Assembly: GCF_043575855.1 (NCBI RefSeq)
Contig: NZ_CP144375.1
Span: 5,580,001-5,644,000 of the forward strand
Origin: Kutzneria buriramensis
Lineage (GTDB): Bacteria; Actinomycetota; Actinomycetes; Mycobacteriales; Pseudonocardiaceae
DNA: 64,000 nt
Direction: 5' to 3'
Part shown: positions 8,536 through 16,063 of the stretch, in pieces
Layout: every line of letters starts with the position of its first letter
Numbering within the stretch: the first letter of the stretch is position 1
Program-made: the position numbers and the translations under genes
Notes under the pieces: generated by a model
What the model was told of the DNA's origin: nothing
Database searches by the model: none
What the model saw: only the letters and a program-made list of their open reading frames with translations

Positions 8536-8638
8536 CCCCTGCCTCGCCCTTGCTGGATTTTCGAGGCCCGCTTCGGCTAGGTGGTGGGGCGCGTCGGGCG
8601 GCGGACCTCGAAAATCCAGCAACCGGGCGAAGCAGGGG
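8536..8638. repeat. Dispersed palindromic intergenic element, copy 1
   Basis: Two arms of about 31-33 bp (8536-8566 and 8606-8638) are inverted around a 39-bp GC-rich loop. The inner 17 bp pair perfectly (TTGCTGGATTTTCGAGG / CCTCGAAAATCCAGCAA); the outer CCCCTGC..CGCCC / GGGCGAAGCAGGGG pair with one mismatch. Similarity to a second copy at 56917-57016 extends over roughly 120 bp including the flanks GGCTCGGCCCC and GGGGCCTCGCG. No transposase or target duplication is evident; it resembles a REP/MITE-like element able to form a long RNA or DNA cruciform. Confidence 0.8.
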
Positions 8639-8659
8639 CGGGGCCTCGCGAGGGGCCAG

Positions 8660-9514
8660 CTATGGCGTTCGGAGTCTCTTCTCGACGTGGCCGATGACCT
8701 GGTGCGCGGGGGCGGAGCCGTCGCTGGTCGCCCAGCACACCCGCACCTTCGGGTGCAGCCGCACCTTGCCCACCATCACCGCCCGCTCGGTCAGCTCCCG
8801 CACCCGGGCCGCGATGGGCTCGCCGTCGCCGCACGGATGCTCGGCCACCACCGCGAACTCGTCGCCGCCGTAGCGGGCGACGGTGTGGTCGTCACGCAGC
8901 CCCTGCCGCAGTCGACCGGCCAGCACGGTGAGCAGCCCGTCGCCCACGGCGAAGCCGTGCTCGGCGTTGACCTCGGCGAGTTTCCGCACGTCCACCAGCA
9001 CGAACGTGCTGAGCGAGCCGTTGGTGCGGGACCGGGTCAGCGACTGCTCCAGGCGGTCCAGCAGCAGCGCCCGGCTCGGCAGCCCGGTCAGCGGGTCGAC
9101 CAGTCCCCGGCTGTGCGGCACGTCGGTGTGCACCGGTTGCAGCACGGTCAGCACGCTCGGCCGGCCCCGGTGGCTGACGGCATGGAAGTCGGCCCACAGC
9201 CGCGAGGCGGCGACGCCGTCGCGCACCACCACCATCGGCACGGCGAGCCGGCCGTTGCCCCGCAACACCTGCGCGGCGAGCTCGGCGCCATGCGGCAGCG
9301 GCGCGCCGGAGTCGTCGCAGATCCGCCAGCCTGCGGGCCGGCGGTTGCGGAGCAGATCGGCCCGGCTCAGCCCGAGCAGGTGCCCGGCCAGGCTGTTGGC
9401 CGCCAGCACCGCCCCGCGTTCGTCCTGAAGCAGCACCCCCACGGGAAGCTCGGACACCAGCTCGTCCCAGACGGTCCCCGTGATGATCGGTGCCGCCGTG
9501 TCCACGGCACTCAT
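8660..9514 (-). CDS. PAS-GGDEF protein, probable diguanylate cyclase
   Basis: 284 residues from ATG 9514 (GAGGAAGG upstream); an in-frame extension to 9583 is possible but has no clear ribosome site. Residues about 10-120 look like a PAS sensor fold (VGVLLQDERGAVLAANSLA). Residues about 135-280 are a GGDEF domain beginning VDPLTGLPSRALLLDRL, with the signature RYGGDEF. At the I-site position the sequence is RDDH rather than RxxD, so product inhibition may be lost. No membrane segment is seen, so unlike the cyclase at 1390 this one is cytosolic. It lies downstream of the palindromic element and is probably monocistronic. Confidence 0.85.
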   Translation of the reverse strand: MSAVDTAAPIITGTVWDELVSELPVGVLLQDERGAVLAANSLAGHLLGLSRADLLRNRRPAGWRICDDSGAPLPHGAELAAQVLRGNGRLAVPMVVVRDGVAASRLWADFHAVSHRGRPSVLTVLQPVHTDVPHSRGLVDPLTGLPSRALLLDRLEQSLTRSRTNGSLSTFVLVDVRKLAEVNAEHGFAVGDGLLTVLAGRLRQGLRDDHTVARYGGDEFAVVAEHPCGDGEPIAARVRELTERAVMVGKVRLHPKVRVCWATSDGSAPAHQVIGHVEKRLRTP

Positions 9515-9622
9515 CGGCGTTTCGCACCTTCCTCGCAGGCACGCTTTCACGATGAGCCTGCCCCCGAGGTGGCCCGTTAACAAGGGGCCCGATCCACCCG
9601 TACCGGTGATCTTTGGCCGGTT

Positions 9623-10498
9623 TCAGGTGATCAGCGTCTCGAACAGCTCGGCCGACACGATCGGCACGCCGTACCGGCGGGCCGTCCTGGCCTTGGTCGA
9701 CATGGTCTCCGGGTCCGCGGCGACGACCAGCGCGGTCTGCCTGGTGACATAGCCCGCATTGACCCGCAGTCCCGCCGCGAGTGTCCGTTCGACCAGCTCG
9801 GCGCGGGGCAGGTGGGCCTGTCCGGTGAAGACGACCAGGTCCCCGAGGCGGAGTGAGGGAACCTCACCTGTGGGCGTCGGCGGCACGTAGCTGCCCCGCC
9901 GGTACTCCGCCACCTCGTCGTCGGGCAGTGCCGGCCACCGCCAGGTTGACGCGGCGGCAAGCAGATCCGTCCACGGCTCGGGGCGGCCGGCGCGGGTCAG
10001 GTAGTGCGCCAGCAGCCCAGCGGCGGCGTGGGCGTCGTCCAACGCGGAGTGCGCATCACGCAGTTCGACGCCCGCCGCATCGCAACTTGCGCGCAGCGAC
10101 CGCCCGCCGCGATGCGGCAGATACGCCGCGCCGAGCGCCATCGTGCACAGGCCGAACTCCGCCGACACCGGCGCCGGCAACCCCAGGCGGTCGAACTCGG
10201 CGGCGAGGAACCGCGCGTCGAAGGCGAGGTTGTGCGCCACCAGCACCCGGCCGGCCAGCCGCGCCGCCAACGCGCCCGCCACCTGCGCGAACGACGGCGC
10301 GCGGCGGGCATCCCCTGCGCTGATCCGGTGAATGTGCTGCGGCCCGAGATCGCGGCCCGGGTTGACGACGGTGCACCACTCGTCGGTGATCGCGCCGTCC
10401 CGATCGACGCCGACCACCGCCACCTCGACCACCCGATCACGGCCGGCGGCCGCGAATCCCGTCGTCTCGACGTCAACGACCGCATAGCCATCCGACAC
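9623..10498 (-). CDS. DEDDh 3'-5' exonuclease with C-terminal BRCT domain
   Basis: 291 residues. The N-terminal about 170 residues show DnaQ-type exonuclease motifs: Exo I VVDVETTGF, Exo II VAHNLAFDARF and Exo III HSALDDAHAA, giving the catalytic D-E-D-D plus His set. Residues about 215-291 (GDLVVFTGQAHLPRAELVE onward, with VAADPETMSTKARTARRYGVPIVS) read as a BRCT domain of the ligase/replication-factor-C type. The combination is common in actinobacteria and points to DNA repair or proofreading. The gene is divergent from the small membrane protein gene at 10525, with 26 bases between starts. Confidence 0.88.
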   Translation of the reverse strand: MSDGYAVVDVETTGFAAAGRDRVVEVAVVGVDRDGAITDEWCTVVNPGRDLGPQHIHRISAGDARRAPSFAQVAGALAARLAGRVLVAHNLAFDARFLAAEFDRLGLPAPVSAEFGLCTMALGAAYLPHRGGRSLRASCDAAGVELRDAHSALDDAHAAAGLLAHYLTRAGRPEPWTDLLAAASTWRWPALPDDEVAEYRRGSYVPPTPTGEVPSLRLGDLVVFTGQAHLPRAELVERTLAAGLRVNAGYVTRQTALVVAADPETMSTKARTARRYGVPIVSAELFETLIT

Positions 10499-10524
10499 GC
10501 CTGCAAGTTACAAGCTGTGCCACG

Positions 10525-10827
10525 ATGACGATCGTGAGGTGGCTCGAAGCGTCCACGCCGTGGCTGGTCGCGGTGATCGTGTTCTGGGTCGCGGCCGGCG
10601 TCTTCGAGTTCCTGCTGGTGCGCCCCCGGGAGAAGGCCGCCCTGGAGGGCAAGGGCTGTCCCTACTGCGGCGCGGAGTGGACGGGGCTCAAGGCCTGCGC
10701 CAACTGCGGCCGCGACCTCGTCCGCGAGCAGAACCACATCGTCACCCGGGTGCTGTTCACCGTGGGCGCGCTGGCCACCGGGCCGGTGATCGGCATCGTG
10801 GTCGTGCACCTGCTCACCGGGAAGTGA
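10525..10827 (+). CDS. Small membrane protein with zinc ribbon
   Basis: 100 residues: an N-terminal transmembrane helix (about 12-32), a cytoplasmic loop with two CxxC knuckles (CPYC and CANC, 13 residues between them) that should bind one zinc ion, and a second transmembrane helix (about 76-96). Function is unknown; such mini-proteins often recruit partners to the membrane. The last 14 bases overlap the end of the convergent DUF3224 gene. Confidence 0.75.
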   Translation: MTIVRWLEASTPWLVAVIVFWVAAGVFEFLLVRPREKAALEGKGCPYCGAEWTGLKACANCGRDLVREQNHIVTRVLFTVGALATGPVIGIVVVHLLTGK

Positions 10828-11173
10828 TGGTGTACGGCACCTCCTGGCTCGGGCCGGACTTGTAGCTCCCGGTGGCTCGGATCTCGTTGCCGGCCAGCAC
10901 CTCGAACGTGGACTCGATGCCGGCGGCGTCGAAGGTTCCCTTGTGCGCCAACACGTAGCTGCCCGGCTCGTCGTCGAAGGAGCCGGTCAGCAGCTCGTAG
11001 CCGACGAACGTGCCGGTGCCGTCCGGCCGGTAGTGCAACAGGATCTGGGCCCGGCTCTCGCCCTTCAGCGGGCCGTCGTAGACGAAGTCCACGTCGGCGT
11101 GCGCCACCTTGGGGCCACCCTCGGCCTCGGCGACGACCTTCTCGTCCCAGCGGGTGTATCTGAACGTGCTCAT
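10814..11173 (-). CDS. DUF3224 family protein
   Basis: 119 residues from ATG 11173. The pattern MSTFRYTRWDEKVV, VYDGPLKGESRAQILLHYRPDGTGTFVGYE and GSYVLAHKGTFDAAGIESTFEV matches the DUF3224 beta-barrel family (allene-oxide-cyclase-like fold), small cytosolic proteins of unknown activity that are frequent in streptomycetes and relatives. It sits downstream of the GlxA-like regulator on the other side of an about 30-base gap and may be co-transcribed with it. Confidence 0.8.
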   Translation of the reverse strand: MSTFRYTRWDEKVVAEAEGGPKVAHADVDFVYDGPLKGESRAQILLHYRPDGTGTFVGYELLTGSFDDEPGSYVLAHKGTFDAAGIESTFEVLAGNEIRATGSYKSGPSQEVPYTITSR

Positions 11174-11204
11174 GGGGACGACTCTGGCAGCCATACCTGA
11201 CAGG

Positions 11205-12152
11205 TCATGTCAGGTTCCGGTAGCGGCTCGGCGCGATTCCGTACCGGCCGACGAACGCCTGCCGCAGCGTCTCGGCCGAGCCGAAGCCGCAGCGGCGGGC
11301 GATCGCGGCCAGCGGCAGCGGGGTCGAGGTCAGCAGCCGGGCCGCCGCCTCGGTCCTGGTCTCCCGCACGTACTTCGCCGGTGGGCGGCCGATGTGGTCG
11401 AGGAACAGCCGGGTCAGGTGCCGCTCGCTGACGCCGGCGCGACCGGCGAGCGCGGTCGTGCCGAGGTCGTCGTCCAGATTGGCGGCGATGTGTGTGACCA
11501 GCTTGCGCACCACGGAGTTCTCCGGCGTCGGGGCCTGCACGTACATGCTGACCTGCGCCTGGTTTCCCGGCCGCTGAAGGTAGGTCACCAGCGCGCGGGC
11601 CACCGTCCGCGCCATCTCCGCGCCGTTGTCCTCCTCCACGAAGGCCAGCGAGAGGTCGAGCCCGCTGGTCACGCCGGCGGCCGTGTAGACGTTGCCGTCC
11701 TTGATGTACAAGGGTTTCGGGTCGACGTTGATGCGCGGATACCGCTCGGCCAGGCCCGGCGCGACGACCCAGTGCGTGGTGCAGCGCCGGCCGTCGAGCA
11801 ACCCGGCCGCCGCCAGCACACTGGCCCCCGAGCAGACCGACGACACGCGCCGGCTTTCCCTCGCCAGCCTTCGGACATGCGCCACCAGCACCGGATCGGC
11901 CGCCGCCGTCTCGTGGCCCAGACCGCCGGACACGACGAGCGTGTCCAACGGTCCGGTGACCCGCTCCAGCGCGTGCTGGCCGGCCAGCACGAGGCCGGAG
12001 CCGCTGATCGCGGGCTGCGCGCCGAGCGTGGCGAACTCGATCGTGTACTGCGGAGAGGCTCCGACCCGATTGGCCGCGTCGAAGGTGTCGGCCACGCAGG
12101 CCACGTCGAGCAGTTCGACGTCCGGATATCCGACGATCACCACCCGCCTCAT
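11205..12152 (-). CDS. GlxA-family AraC-type transcription regulator
   Basis: 315 residues from ATG 12152. Residues 1-190 are a DJ-1/PfpI-like amidotransferase fold (RRVVIVGYPDVELLDVA; the cysteine elbow appears as SSVCSGA). Residues about 215-315 carry two helix-turn-helix motifs of the AraC type (LGTTALAGRAGVSERHLTRLF and LPLAAIARRCGFGSAETLRQAF). Proteins of this design sense small metabolites and activate neighbouring catabolic genes. It is divergent from another DJ-1/PfpI protein (12254), its probable regulatory target. Confidence 0.88.
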   Translation of the reverse strand: MRRVVIVGYPDVELLDVACVADTFDAANRVGASPQYTIEFATLGAQPAISGSGLVLAGQHALERVTGPLDTLVVSGGLGHETAAADPVLVAHVRRLARESRRVSSVCSGASVLAAAGLLDGRRCTTHWVVAPGLAERYPRINVDPKPLYIKDGNVYTAAGVTSGLDLSLAFVEEDNGAEMARTVARALVTYLQRPGNQAQVSMYVQAPTPENSVVRKLVTHIAANLDDDLGTTALAGRAGVSERHLTRLFLDHIGRPPAKYVRETRTEAAARLLTSTPLPLAAIARRCGFGSAETLRQAFVGRYGIAPSRYRNLT

Positions 12153-12253
12153 GGGCCGACGATACTCGTCCGAAAGACAGGGATACCAGGATTCAGGACA
12201 TCGCCGCGCGACTCCATTGCCGACGGCCGGCCGCGAGGAAGATCGTCGACGCC

Positions 12254-12940
12254 ATGAAGGACATCGCATTCGTGCTGTACCCGGGCTTCACGATCCTCGA
12301 CATGGTCGGGCCGCTCCAGGTGCTCAGCGCGCTGGCCGCGTTCGACCCGCAGTACCGGACCGTGGTGCTCGGCGAGGACGGGGGGCCGGTCGGCACCGAC
12401 ACCCCGCTCGGCGTCACGGCCAGCCACACCTTCGACGAGGTGCCCGAGCCGTACGCCGTGTTCGTGCCCGGCGGCGGCGTGCCGACCATCGCCGCCCTCG
12501 GCGACGAGAAGCTGCTGGACCGGATCCGGGCCATGGCCGACCACGCGGAGATCGTCGGCTCGGTCTGCACCGGCTCGCTCATCCTCGGCGCCGCCGGCCT
12601 GCTGGACGGCCGCCGCGCCACCACGCACTGGATGTGCCGGCACCTGCTGCCCAAGTTCGGGGCCACGCCCGTCGCCGAGCGCTGGGTGCGTGACGGCAAG
12701 GTGGTCACCGCCGCCGGGGTCGCGGCCGGCATCGACATGGCGCTGTTCATGGTGCAGGAGCTGGCCGGCGAGGACGTCGCCCGCCAGGTGCAGCTGCTGA
12801 TCGAGTACGACCCGCAGCCGCCGCTGGGCGGCATCGACTGGGCCGACGTGGACATCGCCGCCCGCCGCCCGCTGGTGGACGGCTGGCTCCAGGCAGGACT
12901 CGCCGACCACCCGGAGCTGCTCGCTGACCTGGCCGGCTGA
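12254..12940 (+). CDS. DJ-1/PfpI family protein
   Basis: 228 residues. The opening KDIAFVLYPGFTILDMVGPLQVL, the nucleophile-elbow cysteine in GSVCTGSLILGAAGLLDGR and the conserved TTHW place it in the DJ-1/PfpI group close to isonitrile hydratases and to the sensor half of the neighbouring GlxA regulator. A hydratase or glyoxalase-like activity is possible; the sequence does not decide. It is divergent from that regulator and followed 22 bases later by an SDR gene on the same strand, so the two may form a small catabolic operon. Confidence 0.8.
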   Translation: MKDIAFVLYPGFTILDMVGPLQVLSALAAFDPQYRTVVLGEDGGPVGTDTPLGVTASHTFDEVPEPYAVFVPGGGVPTIAALGDEKLLDRIRAMADHAEIVGSVCTGSLILGAAGLLDGRRATTHWMCRHLLPKFGATPVAERWVRDGKVVTAAGVAAGIDMALFMVQELAGEDVARQVQLLIEYDPQPPLGGIDWADVDIAARRPLVDGWLQAGLADHPELLADLAG

Positions 12941-12962
12941 CTTCTGGCCTTAGTGTTGGGGC

Positions 12963-13862
12963 ATGACCAGATGGACCACGGCCGACATGCCCGATCAGTC
13001 GGGACGTGTCGCCGTGGTCACCGGGGCCAACACCGGTGTCGGCCTGGCCACCGCCCGTGCGCTGGCCAAGGCCGGCGCGACGGTGGTGCTGGCCTGCCGC
13101 GACCGGGACCGGGCCGACGCCGCGGCGGCCGACACGGGCGGCGAGCCGGTGCTGGTCGATCTCGGCTCGCTGGACTCGGTGCGGGCCGGGGCGGAGCAGA
13201 TCGTCGCCGCGCACCCGCGGGTGGACCTGCTGATCAACAACGCCGGCGTGATGATGACTCCCCGCGGCCGCACCCAGGACGGGTTCGAGCTCCAGATCGG
13301 CATCAACCACCTCGGCCACTTCGCGCTCACCGGCCTGCTGCTGCCGGCGATGTTGGGGGCGCCCGGCTCGCGCGTGGTCACCGTGTCCAGCAACGCGCAT
13401 CGGGCCGGCGAGATCAACTTCGACGACCTGAACTCGCGCGACCGCTACCGGCCGATGGCCGCCTACGCCCAGTCCAAGCTGGCCAACCTGCTGTTCGCGT
13501 ACGAACTCCAGCGCCGGCTGGCCGCCGCCAAGGCGATGACCATCTCCGTCGCCGTGCACCCCGGCTCGGCGCGCACCGAACTCGCCCGGGACACGCCGCG
13601 GGCGGTGCGGACGGTGATGGCCTCGCCGCTGATGTCGTGGATGGTGCAGGAAAGCGACCAGGCGGCCCTGCCGACGCTGCGGGCCGCCACCGACCCCGCC
13701 GTGCGCGGTGGCGACTACTACGGTCCCGACGGCTGGAACGGGTTCAAGGGGCATCCCGTCCGCACCGCCTCGGCGCTCCGCTCCCACGACGCCGCGGTGG
13801 CGCGGCGCCTGTGGGAGAAGTCGGAGCGCCTGACCGAGGTCGCCTACCGCTTCACGCCGTGA
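12963..13862 (+). CDS. Short-chain dehydrogenase/reductase (retinol-dehydrogenase-like)
   Basis: 299 residues. Cofactor site TGANTGVGLATARALA (TGxxxGxG), NNAGVM, active-site serine strand VVTVSSNAHR and catalytic YAQSK. The ARTELARDTPRAVR insertion and the length of about 300 fit the retinol dehydrogenase/WW-domain-oxidoreductase-like subgroup with NADP preference. The substrate is unknown. Its stop directly abuts the stop of the convergent VOC gene. Confidence 0.85.
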   Translation: MTRWTTADMPDQSGRVAVVTGANTGVGLATARALAKAGATVVLACRDRDRADAAAADTGGEPVLVDLGSLDSVRAGAEQIVAAHPRVDLLINNAGVMMTPRGRTQDGFELQIGINHLGHFALTGLLLPAMLGAPGSRVVTVSSNAHRAGEINFDDLNSRDRYRPMAAYAQSKLANLLFAYELQRRLAAAKAMTISVAVHPGSARTELARDTPRAVRTVMASPLMSWMVQESDQAALPTLRAATDPAVRGGDYYGPDGWNGFKGHPVRTASALRSHDAAVARRLWEKSERLTEVAYRFTP

Positions 13863-14237
13863 CTACAGGTACGGCCGGGTGAGCAGTTCCAGCCCGTGTC
13901 CGGCGGGGTCGCGGAAGTACACCCCGCGCCCGCCGTGCTCGGTGTTGGTCTCGCCCGGCCGCTTGCCGAACGGGTCGGCCCAGTGCTCGATGCCCTGGTC
14001 GACCAGCCGCTGGTAGGCCCGGTCGAACAGCTCGTCGTCGACGAGGAAGGCGTAGTGCTGCATCTGGATGTCCACCGGCGGCTCGGCGAACTGGAGCAGC
14101 ACGCCGTCGGCGAGCTGGACGTTGGTGAACGGGCCCCAGGACGGCGCCTCGGCCGCCTCGAGGATCGTCCGGTAGAACCGCGCGGATTCCTCGCGGTTCG
14201 TGGACGCGATGATGGTGTGATTGAACGTCGCTGACAC
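13863..14237 (-). CDS. VOC (glyoxalase/dioxygenase superfamily) protein
   Basis: 124 residues in a single betaalphabetabetabeta pair arrangement: SATFNHTIIAST at the start, LVDDELFDRAYQRLVDQGIEHWADP in the middle and RGVYFRDPAGHGLELLT at the end. A metal-binding His (FNHTII), another His (MQHYAF) and Glu (HGLELLT) are in family positions, so it may bind a metal. Substrate unknown; some members confer antibiotic resistance. It lies after the terminator of the eight-gene operon. Confidence 0.82.
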   Translation of the reverse strand: MSATFNHTIIASTNREESARFYRTILEAAEAPSWGPFTNVQLADGVLLQFAEPPVDIQMQHYAFLVDDELFDRAYQRLVDQGIEHWADPFGKRPGETNTEHGGRGVYFRDPAGHGLELLTRPYL

Positions 14238-14268
14238 TGGGTTGGCTCGCTTTCTGTTGTGGTCTCAC

Positions 14269-14294
14269 GGATCGGGGGTTGTCGTCCCCGATCC
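14269..14294 (-). terminator. Hairpin terminator after the P450/ABC operon
   Basis: A perfect 9-bp stem (14269-14277 with 14286-14294, GGATCGGGG arms) with an 8-base loop, 116 bases downstream of the last gene (14410) of the long minus-strand operon. It has no clear T-tract, so it may instead stabilise the 3' end. Confidence 0.5.
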
Positions 14295-14409
14295 GGAGGC
14301 CCACGCGAGCGCCCGGTCAGCGGTCCACCGGATCGCCTTCCCGTGAGTGGCGCGAGGCCGTTCCGGTGATCACGTCATCACCTTAGCCGTCACGGCAACC
14401 GAAAACGGG

Positions 14410-14748
14410 TCACTTCTTCGGCGCCAGCAGCGTCCAGTCCCGGCCGTCCGGGTCGCGCACCACCATCTCCCGGGTGCCGTAGTGCGTGTCCTCGAACGGC
14501 GTGACCACCTCGACGCCCGGGTCGAGCTCGACCTTCTCCTCGTCGTCGACCATCAGCACCAGCCGGGTGCTCGGCTCCTGGTTCGGCACCTCCGCGACGA
14601 ACACGTACGGGCCGTCGCCGTTGCGCAGCTGGCCCGAGTTGTGGTCGGTCTCGAAGTCGAGCTCGTAGCCCATCGCCTGGAAGAACTTCGCCGTCCGTCC
14701 CCAGTTGTGCGTGGTCACGAAGACCGCGCCGATGCCGTTGGTGCTCAT
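14410..14748 (-). CDS. VOC family protein
   Basis: 112 residues. The pattern IGAVFVTTHNWGRTAKFFQAMGYELDF, the partner strand YVFVAEVP and the closing MVVRDPDGRDWTLLAP belong to the vicinal-oxygen-chelate fold. The second metal-ligand position reads W rather than H/E, so catalysis is doubtful and binding is possible. Its ATG overlaps the stop of the 56-residue RHH gene (ATGA), so it is translationally coupled as the last gene of the minus-strand operon. Confidence 0.8.
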   Translation of the reverse strand: MSTNGIGAVFVTTHNWGRTAKFFQAMGYELDFETDHNSGQLRNGDGPYVFVAEVPNQEPSTRLVLMVDDEEKVELDPGVEVVTPFEDTHYGTREMVVRDPDGRDWTLLAPKK

Positions 14749-14915
14749 GCCGATCCCTCCGCTCGCGCGTTCTCGTCGTGGGTCTCGAGGTAGGCCCGCA
14801 GCGCGTCGGCGACCAGCGCCGACAGGGACAGCCCCTCCTCGACGGCGTGATGCTTCACCTGCTTGATCAGCTCGATCGGCAGGTACACGTTGAACTGCTT
14901 GACGTCCTCACCCAC
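14745..14915 (-). CDS. Small ribbon-helix-helix protein (56 aa)
   Basis: A short gene. GTG at 14915 lies one base after the stop of the serine hydrolase gene, and its stop overlaps the next start. The protein has a beta-strand KQFNVYLPIELIKQ followed by two helices (VKHHAVEEGLSLSALVADALRAYLE as two halves around GLSLS), the classic MetJ/Arc/CopG layout, with a short charged tail. It should bind DNA as a dimer, or act as an antitoxin-type regulator. No toxin is seen next to it, and the coupled VOC protein is not a known toxin. Confidence 0.8.
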   Translation of the reverse strand: MGEDVKQFNVYLPIELIKQVKHHAVEEGLSLSALVADALRAYLETHDENARAEGSA

Positions 14916-14916
14916 G

Positions 14917-16020
14917 CTAGGATGCTAGCATAGTAGCCATCAGCAGGCCCATGCCCCTCTCGTCGCCGGTGGTCCCGCCGCCCATCTTGTTCATGGCGTA
15001 GGCGAGCGTCAGGTGCGCGTCCATGTCGACGAGGGCCAGCGAGCCGCCGGCGCCGCCCCAGTAGATGGTGTTCGGATTCGGCATCATGCCGCTGTTCACG
15101 GCGAAGCCCAGGCCCCATCGGATCTTCATGCCGAGGACCAGGTCCGGGCCCTCGACCTGCACCTCCAGCGCCCGCCGACAGCCCGCCTCCGACAGCAGTT
15201 GCCGGCCCTTGGCGACGCCGCCGTTGGCCAGCACGGCGAGGATTTCCGCCACCGACCGGGCATTGCCCGTGCCGCCGCCCGCGGGAATCTCCGCGCCCCG
15301 CCAGGCCCGCGTGCCGACGACCGCCGGGTCCACCTCCGGGTTGGTCGCCACACTGATCTGGAGCTCGGTCGCGTCGTCGCCGAACGGCGACATCTTCGGC
15401 GGGATCAGCTCCGCCACCCGGCCGTCCTCCGACGCCGGCAGCCCGATGTGGAAATCGGCCCCCAGCGGCTCGGCGATCTCCTCCCGGAACACCGTGCCCA
15501 CGGTCCGGCCGGTGATCCGCCGGATCACCTCGCCCACCAGGTATCCCTGGGTGAGCCCGTGATAGCCGGAGGCGGTCCCCGGCTCCCAGAACGGTTCCTG
15601 GGCGGCCAGCAACGACGTCGCCTTCTCCCAGTCGTACAGGTCCTCGGTGGTGATCGGCTCCCGCCAGCCGGCGAGGCCCGAGGAATGGCTCATCACCTGC
15701 GCCACCGTGACGGACTCCTTGCCGCCGGCCGCGAACTCCGGCCAGTACTTGGCCACCGGCGCCTCGAACTCCAGCTCACCCCGGTCGGCCACCAGCAGTG
15801 CCGTCAGCGCGGTCATGGTCTTGGTCAGCGAGTAGACATTGACGATCGTGTCCCGCTGCCACGGTCGGGTCCCGGCCTGATCGGCGAACCCTCCCCAGAG
15901 GTCGACCGCGGTCTCCCCCTCGACGGTGACGCAGTAGGAAGCGCCAACCTCGTCGTTCTGCTCAAACGTTTCGCGTACCGCCGCGAACTCGTCAGCGGCG
16001 AACCCCTCGCTCGTGGTCAC
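14917..16020 (-). CDS. Serine hydrolase of the beta-lactamase/EstB family
   Basis: 367 residues, GTG start. The SLTK tetrad (NVYSLTKTMTAL) supplies the class C/DD-peptidase type nucleophile Ser and Lys. GYHGLTQGYLVGEVIRR carries the tyrosine, and YWGGAGGS replaces the usual K/HTG. There is no signal peptide, which argues for a cytosolic esterase of the EstB type rather than a penicillin-recognising enzyme. It lies 43 bases after the P450 gene and one base before the small RHH gene, within the operon. Confidence 0.85.
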   Translation of the reverse strand: MTTSEGFAADEFAAVRETFEQNDEVGASYCVTVEGETAVDLWGGFADQAGTRPWQRDTIVNVYSLTKTMTALTALLVADRGELEFEAPVAKYWPEFAAGGKESVTVAQVMSHSSGLAGWREPITTEDLYDWEKATSLLAAQEPFWEPGTASGYHGLTQGYLVGEVIRRITGRTVGTVFREEIAEPLGADFHIGLPASEDGRVAELIPPKMSPFGDDATELQISVATNPEVDPAVVGTRAWRGAEIPAGGGTGNARSVAEILAVLANGGVAKGRQLLSEAGCRRALEVQVEGPDLVLGMKIRWGLGFAVNSGMMPNPNTIYWGGAGGSLALVDMDAHLTLAYAMNKMGGGTTGDERGMGLLMATMLAS

Positions 16021-16063
16021 GAGCCGCAGTGTCGGCCTCCCGGGCGGCCGACTCCAGCGAATA

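Noticed and set aside
4117..8622. Open frames of great length on the minus strand opposite the repeat protein (and similar ones opposite ponA1 and the HK/dnaB genes)
   Set aside because: They are Ala/Arg/Gly/His-rich translations that mirror the third-position GC bias of the real genes on the other strand, lack ribosome sites and show no domain.
8536..8638. Insertion sequence
   Set aside because: No transposase frame, no flanking duplication; only a non-coding palindrome, so listed as a repeat.
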